Of a DNA stretch of 9,584 nt, positions 5,687 through 9,584 are shown one piece after another (the first letter of the stretch is position 1; each line of letters starts with the position of its first letter). Source of the DNA: Chloroflexia bacterium (GTDB lineage Bacteria; Chloroflexota; Chloroflexia; Thermomicrobiales; UBA6265); assembly GCA_013698285.1 (NCBI GenBank), contig JACCVE010000270.1, forward strand, positions 1 to 9,584, read 5' to 3'. The notes under the pieces were generated by a model. The model saw nothing but the letters and a program-made list of their open reading frames with translations, was not told the DNA's origin and did not search any database. Made by a program: the position numbers and the translations under genes.

Positions 5687-7495
5687 ATGCCCGAGATCCC
5701 GATCGCCGAAGAAGTCGCCGAGATGGACCTGGCCGTCGAGACGCGTGACCCCGTCGCCTACGGCCTGGCGCGGATGCGCCACTCCGCCGCGCACCTGATG
5801 GCCGAGGCGGTCCAGGAAATCTTCCCCGACGCTAAGTTCGCGATTGGCCCGGCCATCGAGCACGGTTTCTACTACGACATCGACCTGCCCCGGTCGCTGA
5901 CGCCCGACGACCTGGCCGACATCGAGAAGCGGATGGGTGAGCACCGGAAGCGGGCCGAGCCATTCGAGCGGCGGGGCATTTCCCGCCAGGACGCCCTCCT
6001 CCAGTTCGGCGATAACCCATATAAGGTCGAACTCATCGAGGGCTTCCCGGACGGCGAGGAGATCACCACCTATCGCCAGGGTAACTTCCTCGACCTCTGC
6101 CGCGGCCCCCACGTGGAGACCACGGCCGACATCGGTCCCTTCAAGTTGCAATCGGTGGCCGGGGCCTACTGGCGCGGTGACGAGCGTCGGCCGATGTTGC
6201 AACGCATCTACGGCACGGCCTGGCCGACTCAGGAGGAGTTGGACGATCACCTGCACCGGCTGGAAGAAGCGCAGCGTCGCGACCACCGGCGCCTCGGCCG
6301 GGAACTGGACCTCTTCTCGGTCAGTGAGGAGATCGGGGCCGGGTTGATCCTCTGGCACCCGCGCGGGGCGATGATCCGGTATCTGGTCGAGCAGTACGAG
6401 CAGCGGGAGCAACTCGCCCGTGGGTACGACCTGGTCTACACGCCGCACATCGCCTCAGCGAAGATCTACGAGCGGTCAGGGCACCTCGAGACCTACGCCG
6501 AGAACATGTACAGCCCGATCTCGATCGAGGAGCAAGACTACTACCTCAAACCGATGAACTGCCCAGGCCACATCATGATCTACAAGAGCCAGGTGCGGTC
6601 CTACCGCGACCTGCCAATCCGCCTGGCCGAACTGGGCACCGTCTATCGCTACGAGCGATCAGGGACGCTGCACGGCATGTTGCGGGTGCGAGGCTTCACG
6701 CAGGACGACTCCCACATCTTCTGCACGCCCGACCAGATCGGGACCGAGGTCGAGGGGGTGATCGATCTGGCCGAGCACATGGCGGCCACCTTCGGCTACG
6801 AGTTCAAGACCTACCTGGCGACGCGGCCCGAGAAGGCGATCGGTGACGAGGCGACCTGGGAACGGGCGACGGACGCCCTGCGGCAGGCGATGGAGCGCAG
6901 GGGGTTGTCATTCGAGGTCGACGCGGGTGGCGGGGCGTTCTATGGGCCGAAGATCGACATCAAGTGGGTCGATGCCCTGGGGAGGGAGTGGACCGGGCCC
7001 ACGATCCAGGTCGACTTCAACCTGCCCGAGCGCTTTGATGTCCAATACATTGCCGAGGACGGCGAGCGCCACCGGGTCGCGATGATCCACCGCACGTTGC
7101 TGGGCTCGATGGAGCGCTTCGTCGGCGGCCTGATCGAGCACTATGCCGGGAACTTCCCGGCCTGGCTGGCCCCGGTCCAGGTCATGATCGTCCCGATCGC
7201 GGACGGGCAGATCGAGTTCGCGACCGCCGTCCGGGCCCGGCTGGTCGCGGCAGGCTTGCGGGTCGAGGTGGACGGCAGTAGCAACCGGATGCAGCAGAAG
7301 ATTCGAGCCGCCCAACTCCAAAAGGTGCCGTACATGCTGGTGATTGGTAAGCGAGAGATGGAATCGGGCCACGTCGCGGTCCGGCTCCGATCGGGGGAGG
7401 ACCTCGGGGCCATGGCGATCGAGGACTTTCTGTCCCGGATCCAGCCGGTGATCGACGCCAAGATGTTGACGTTGACCACCGAGGCGGTGGACTGA
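5687..7495 (+). CDS. thrS: Threonyl-tRNA synthetase (class II), lacking the N-terminal TGS domain
   Basis: A 602-residue ThrRS that charges tRNA-Thr in the cytosol. The editing domain (about 25-185), which clears Ser-tRNA-Thr, has HSAAH (32-36) and CRGPH (138-142), the His and Cys residues of the deacylation site. The class II catalytic core (about 205-495) contains the three zinc ligands Cys292 (MNCPGH), His343 (DDSHIF) and His468 (MIHRTLLGS). It also has motif 2 in RYERSGTLHGMLRVRGF (321-337) and motif 3 in GSMERFVGGL (473-482). The anticodon-binding domain (about 495-590) includes KVPYMLVIGKREMESG. E. coli ThrRS is about 40 residues longer because of its TGS domain, absent here. The ATG at 5687 is preceded by GAGGAGG (5674-5680) at 6 bp. 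A GTG at 5636 would add 17 residues without homology or ribosome binding site. Expression is set by the T-box upstream. Confidence 0.97.
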   Translation: MPEIPIAEEVAEMDLAVETRDPVAYGLARMRHSAAHLMAEAVQEIFPDAKFAIGPAIEHGFYYDIDLPRSLTPDDLADIEKRMGEHRKRAEPFERRGISRQDALLQFGDNPYKVELIEGFPDGEEITTYRQGNFLDLCRGPHVETTADIGPFKLQSVAGAYWRGDERRPMLQRIYGTAWPTQEELDDHLHRLEEAQRRDHRRLGRELDLFSVSEEIGAGLILWHPRGAMIRYLVEQYEQREQLARGYDLVYTPHIASAKIYERSGHLETYAENMYSPISIEEQDYYLKPMNCPGHIMIYKSQVRSYRDLPIRLAELGTVYRYERSGTLHGMLRVRGFTQDDSHIFCTPDQIGTEVEGVIDLAEHMAATFGYEFKTYLATRPEKAIGDEATWERATDALRQAMERRGLSFEVDAGGGAFYGPKIDIKWVDALGREWTGPTIQVDFNLPERFDVQYIAEDGERHRVAMIHRTLLGSMERFVGGLIEHYAGNFPAWLAPVQVMIVPIADGQIEFATAVRARLVAAGLRVEVDGSSNRMQQKIRAAQLQKVPYMLVIGKREMESGHVAVRLRSGEDLGAMAIEDFLSRIQPVIDAKMLTLTTEAVD

Positions 7496-7523
7496 AGGAT
7501 CAGACATCCGGACCGGCCCGGGA

Positions 7524-7550
7524 TGGCTCAGGCGGGTTTCACCTGAGCCA
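7524..7550. terminator. Shared hairpin between convergent thrS and receiver genes
   Basis: TGGCTCAGG (7524-7532) and CCTGAGCCA (7542-7550) form a perfect 9-bp stem around a 9-nt loop, so the hairpin exists in RNA from either strand. It starts 28 bp after the thrS stop. On the minus strand it contains the last codons and stop (7528-7530) of the receiver gene. There is no T-run on either side, so termination strength is uncertain. Confidence 0.5.
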
Positions 7551-8025
7551 CCTCGTCGGCCCAGGGGCGGCCGGGGTTGGCCTCGCGCCAACTCAGGACG
7601 ACGGCGTGGAGTCGGGGTATGAGGTCATTGAGGTCGAGGGGGGGCCGCCAGAGGTCGTCGGCCCCGGCCGCGAGCCAGGTGGTCGTGTCCGGCGCGGCCG
7701 GGTCGCCGGAGATGGCGAGGATCGGCAGATCGATCGGCTGGCGGTCCGATCCCAACGCGCCTGGGGACCGGAGCCGGTGGATGAGGTCGAATGCCGAGAG
7801 CCCGGGGAGGTCGACATCGAGGAGGACGGCGTCGAAGCTACGCAGCCGGAAGACCTCCAGGGCCAGCAGTCCGTTCGCCACCGTGCTGACCCAGAAGCCC
7901 CCGACGACCAACCCCTCGATCAAGAATTCGGCCAGTTCCTGGTCGTGGGTGATCGCCAGCAGGTGGGGCCGGTGGATCGAGGCCCGGGCCCGGGCCTCGG
8001 GCTGGTGGCGGGTCTCCTCGCTCAC
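7528..8025 (-). CDS. Stand-alone response-regulator receiver domain protein (CheY-like)
   Basis: A 165-residue protein with one receiver domain (about 20-145) and no output domain. The phosphoacceptor is Asp70 in FDAVLLDVDLPGLSAFDLI (64-82). The acidic pocket reads THDQE (26-30), so only Asp28 of the usual acidic pair is present. Ser106 in AISGD fills the conserved Thr/Ser position. The conserved Lys before the cis-Pro is Arg127 (GADDLWRPP, 121-129). It could relay phosphate or act as a phosphorylation-independent partner; no histidine kinase is in view. I chose GTG at 8025 because it overlaps the upstream stop codon (GTGA) and because the frame upstream of it is antisense-like, Arg/Pro-rich sequence inside the M14 gene in another frame. 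No strong ribosome binding site is obvious, which fits translational coupling. The gene is convergent with thrS. Confidence 0.8.
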   Translation of the reverse strand: MSEETRHQPEARARASIHRPHLLAITHDQELAEFLIEGLVVGGFWVSTVANGLLALEVFRLRSFDAVLLDVDLPGLSAFDLIHRLRSPGALGSDRQPIDLPILAISGDPAAPDTTTWLAAGADDLWRPPLDLNDLIPRLHAVVLSWREANPGRPWADEVAQVKPA

Positions 8026-9584
8026 GATGCGACCGATCGCCACAGGGCGTTGAAGAGCCAACGGTAGGTGCCGGCGGTCTGACCGCGGAACTGGGGCCGG
8101 AACGCGATTAGGATGACCCGTCTCGCCCCGGATCGGGTCTCGATCACGGCCGGCCGGCCCGCCAGGCGGCGGGCACCGCGCATCCACCCCGCGACGACGG
8201 GGTCGCCCCGCCGGTACCGTGCCGCGACGGTCAACCCCTCGCCCTCCTCGCGGGTGAGGTCGAGCAGGACCGGCCCGACGACCATCGCCTGACCCGTGGC
8301 GGGATACCCCCACGCCAGGGGATGGGCCGGATCGATGTCCAGGCCGATCAGGGCACCCGGGGCGGCATAGACCTCTTTACCCAGCGAAGCGGCGACATTC
8401 GTGACCGGCAGGTCGAACGCCTCGATCACCACGCCGGCAGCCTCTCCCAGGCTCACGACCGTACCGCCGTCTTCGCCGAACGCGCGGAGGCCCGCGAGAC
8501 CGGCCTCGTCGATCCCACCGGCCCACTCTGCCGGATACTGACGGGAGTCCAACCCGTCCCGGAGGTTGCGGTCTGGCTCACTCGCCACCACGATCGCGTC
8601 GTGCCGCGAGCGCGCCACCCCCTCTCGCAGGTCCGCCGGCCGGAGGATGGTCGCGTCGATACCGTGCTGGGCGAGGACGAATCGGGTCCAGCCGGCATCG
8701 GTGGCGCTACCGCGCCAGGTCTGGACGACGGCGACCCGGGGCAGAGCGAGACTCGTCATGACGATGGCTGGCAGTGCCCGCTCGCCATGGACTGACGCTC
8801 CGGTCGATGCGGCGAGCGCGGTGATGGAATCCCGGGAGAGGTCCGCGATCAGGAAGTCACCCATCCCGCCGTTCCCGTCCGGGGACGCGCCGGCGACGGT
8901 CGCCCTCCGCACCCGGGCCCCGGCGGTGAGTGCCCCGGCGACGAGAATGGTCGAGGCATTGGAGGTGGCGGGAGTGCGGAACACTACCGCGGCGACATCG
9001 CCCTCGATGTGGCCGGGAAGTTCCGGCAGTCCCGTCAATGGGTGCGTCTCGACTGGCGGCAGGTCGTCCACCGCGAGACAGGTGACACCCATCATGAGCG
9101 GCAGCGCGTGGGTCGTGGTGTCGTAGGGGGTCGCGCCCGTGTCACCCCAGGTGTAGGGTTGATTCGTCAGCAACGTCCTGGCGTAGGCCCCGAATGGTTG
9201 CCCCATGGCGACGACGAACGAACCAGTGGGCAACGGGTGTCCTGCCGCATCGGTTGGTCCGGTCGTCACGGTGATCTCGACATCTCCCGCCATGAGGATG
9301 CGGAGGAGGTCGTGGGCGACTGCCGGGTCGGGCTGGACGTGGAGGGCCGGAATGACGAAGGCGGCGGCACCACCAGGCCGGAGGGCGTCACCCTGGACGG
9401 TCGCGAAGTTGCGCACCCACCGGTCCCGGTTCGTCGCCGCGTGGCGGAGGGTCGTATCGACCGCGGCCCGATCGTAGCGGACGATGTCGCCGACGCTCCA
9501 GTTCCCGCCGCCCCACGGAAGAGGGTGACGGACCTCCGCCCGGTGGGGGTCGAATCCGTGTGTCGTGACGAGCTGGTCCTGGGC
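8022..9584 (-). CDS. C-terminal part of a large M14-type (zinc carboxypeptidase) protein with GATase-like C-terminal domain, 5' end cut by window
   Basis: 520 residues are visible with no stop or convincing start up to the right edge, so the N-terminus, including any M14 zinc-binding domain, is outside. Residues 1-165 (counted from the edge) resemble the region after the catalytic domain in long M14 peptidases, including ATPYDTTTHALPLMMGV (151-167). From about 281, LPRVAVVQTWRGSATDAGWTRFVLAQHGI begins a class I glutamine-amidotransferase-like Rossmann domain. It has AIVVASEPD (330-338), a helix and GGTVVSLGEAAG (373-384), and ends with RRVILIAFRPQFRGQTAGTYRWLFNALW (488-515). I see no catalytic Cys in a nucleophile elbow, so this domain is probably a non-enzymatic fold. 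Such proteins are usually secreted, but the signal region is not visible. The stop overlaps the receiver gene's GTG. Identity rests on recalled family resemblance and needs a profile search. Confidence 0.68.
   Translation of the reverse strand, partial: AQDQLVTTHGFDPHRAEVRHPLPWGGGNWSVGDIVRYDRAAVDTTLRHAATNRDRWVRNFATVQGDALRPGGAAAFVIPALHVQPDPAVAHDLLRILMAGDVEITVTTGPTDAAGHPLPTGSFVVAMGQPFGAYARTLLTNQPYTWGDTGATPYDTTTHALPLMMGVTCLAVDDLPPVETHPLTGLPELPGHIEGDVAAVVFRTPATSNASTILVAGALTAGARVRRATVAGASPDGNGGMGDFLIADLSRDSITALAASTGASVHGERALPAIVMTSLALPRVAVVQTWRGSATDAGWTRFVLAQHGIDATILRPADLREGVARSRHDAIVVASEPDRNLRDGLDSRQYPAEWAGGIDEAGLAGLRAFGEDGGTVVSLGEAAGVVIEAFDLPVTNVAASLGKEVYAAPGALIGLDIDPAHPLAWGYPATGQAMVVGPVLLDLTREEGEGLTVAARYRRGDPVVAGWMRGARRLAGRPAVIETRSGARRVILIAFRPQFRGQTAGTYRWLFNALWRSVAS

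Noticed and set aside
5594..6448. Minus-strand open frame (284 codons) antisense to thrS and the T-box terminator
   Set aside because: The opposite strand carries clear ThrRS motifs; this is a compositional shadow.
8026..8313. Longer start for the receiver gene at 8313
   Set aside because: The extra 96 residues are Arg/Gly/Pro-rich, overlap the M14-type gene in another frame and show no homology. GTG at 8025 with the GTGA overlap is better.
1..9584. Defence island, mobile element, CRISPR array or secondary-metabolite system
   Set aside because: No transposase, integrase, regular repeat array, nuclease-ATPase cassette or biosynthetic cluster was seen. The content is housekeeping genes with a T-box leader.

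Overview
The window is GC-rich bacterial chromosome with ordinary housekeeping genes. Codons end mostly in C or G, and valine is mostly GTC. Strong Shine-Dalgarno sequences, sigma70-type promoters, an EF-G paralogue, a threonyl-tRNA synthetase without a TGS domain, and a T-box leader in front of it together suggest a high-GC bacterium with Gram-positive-like regulation. My best guess is a Chloroflexota/Thermomicrobia-type organism or a relative. That assignment is inference; no 16S rRNA or other decisive marker is present.

Layout. Bases 1-589 (minus) hold the N-terminal two thirds or so of an M42-family metallo-aminopeptidase that runs off the left edge. A 360-bp divergent intergenic region (590-949) has a perfect TATAAT. 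From 950 to 3037 (plus) lies an EF-G-like translational GTPase (EF-G2/FusA2 type). After a hairpin-containing gap come a small RNase HI-type protein (3258-3674) and tRNA-Val(GAC) (3725-3798), which has its own promoter and a hairpin terminator. A D-Ala-D-Ala carboxypeptidase with its own promoter follows (3975-5183). The 503 bp between it and thrS contain a promoter and a complete threonine-specific T-box leader: loop E, K-turn, ACC specifier, T-box core, mutually exclusive antiterminator and terminator. This controls thrS (5687-7495). On the minus strand, converging on thrS through a shared hairpin, are a stand-alone receiver protein (7528-8025) and the C-terminal 520 residues of a large M14-type carboxypeptidase (8022-9584, running off the right edge). 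The two overlap by GTGA.

How the parts relate. Translation is the main theme (EF-G2, tRNA-Val, ThrRS with its tRNA-sensing leader), but the genes look like separate transcription units. The T-box is the most informative element: uncharged tRNA-Thr(GGU) should stabilise the antiterminator and permit thrS transcription. I saw no mobile element, CRISPR array, toxin-antitoxin or defence system. The long open frames antisense to the genes are by-products of high GC.
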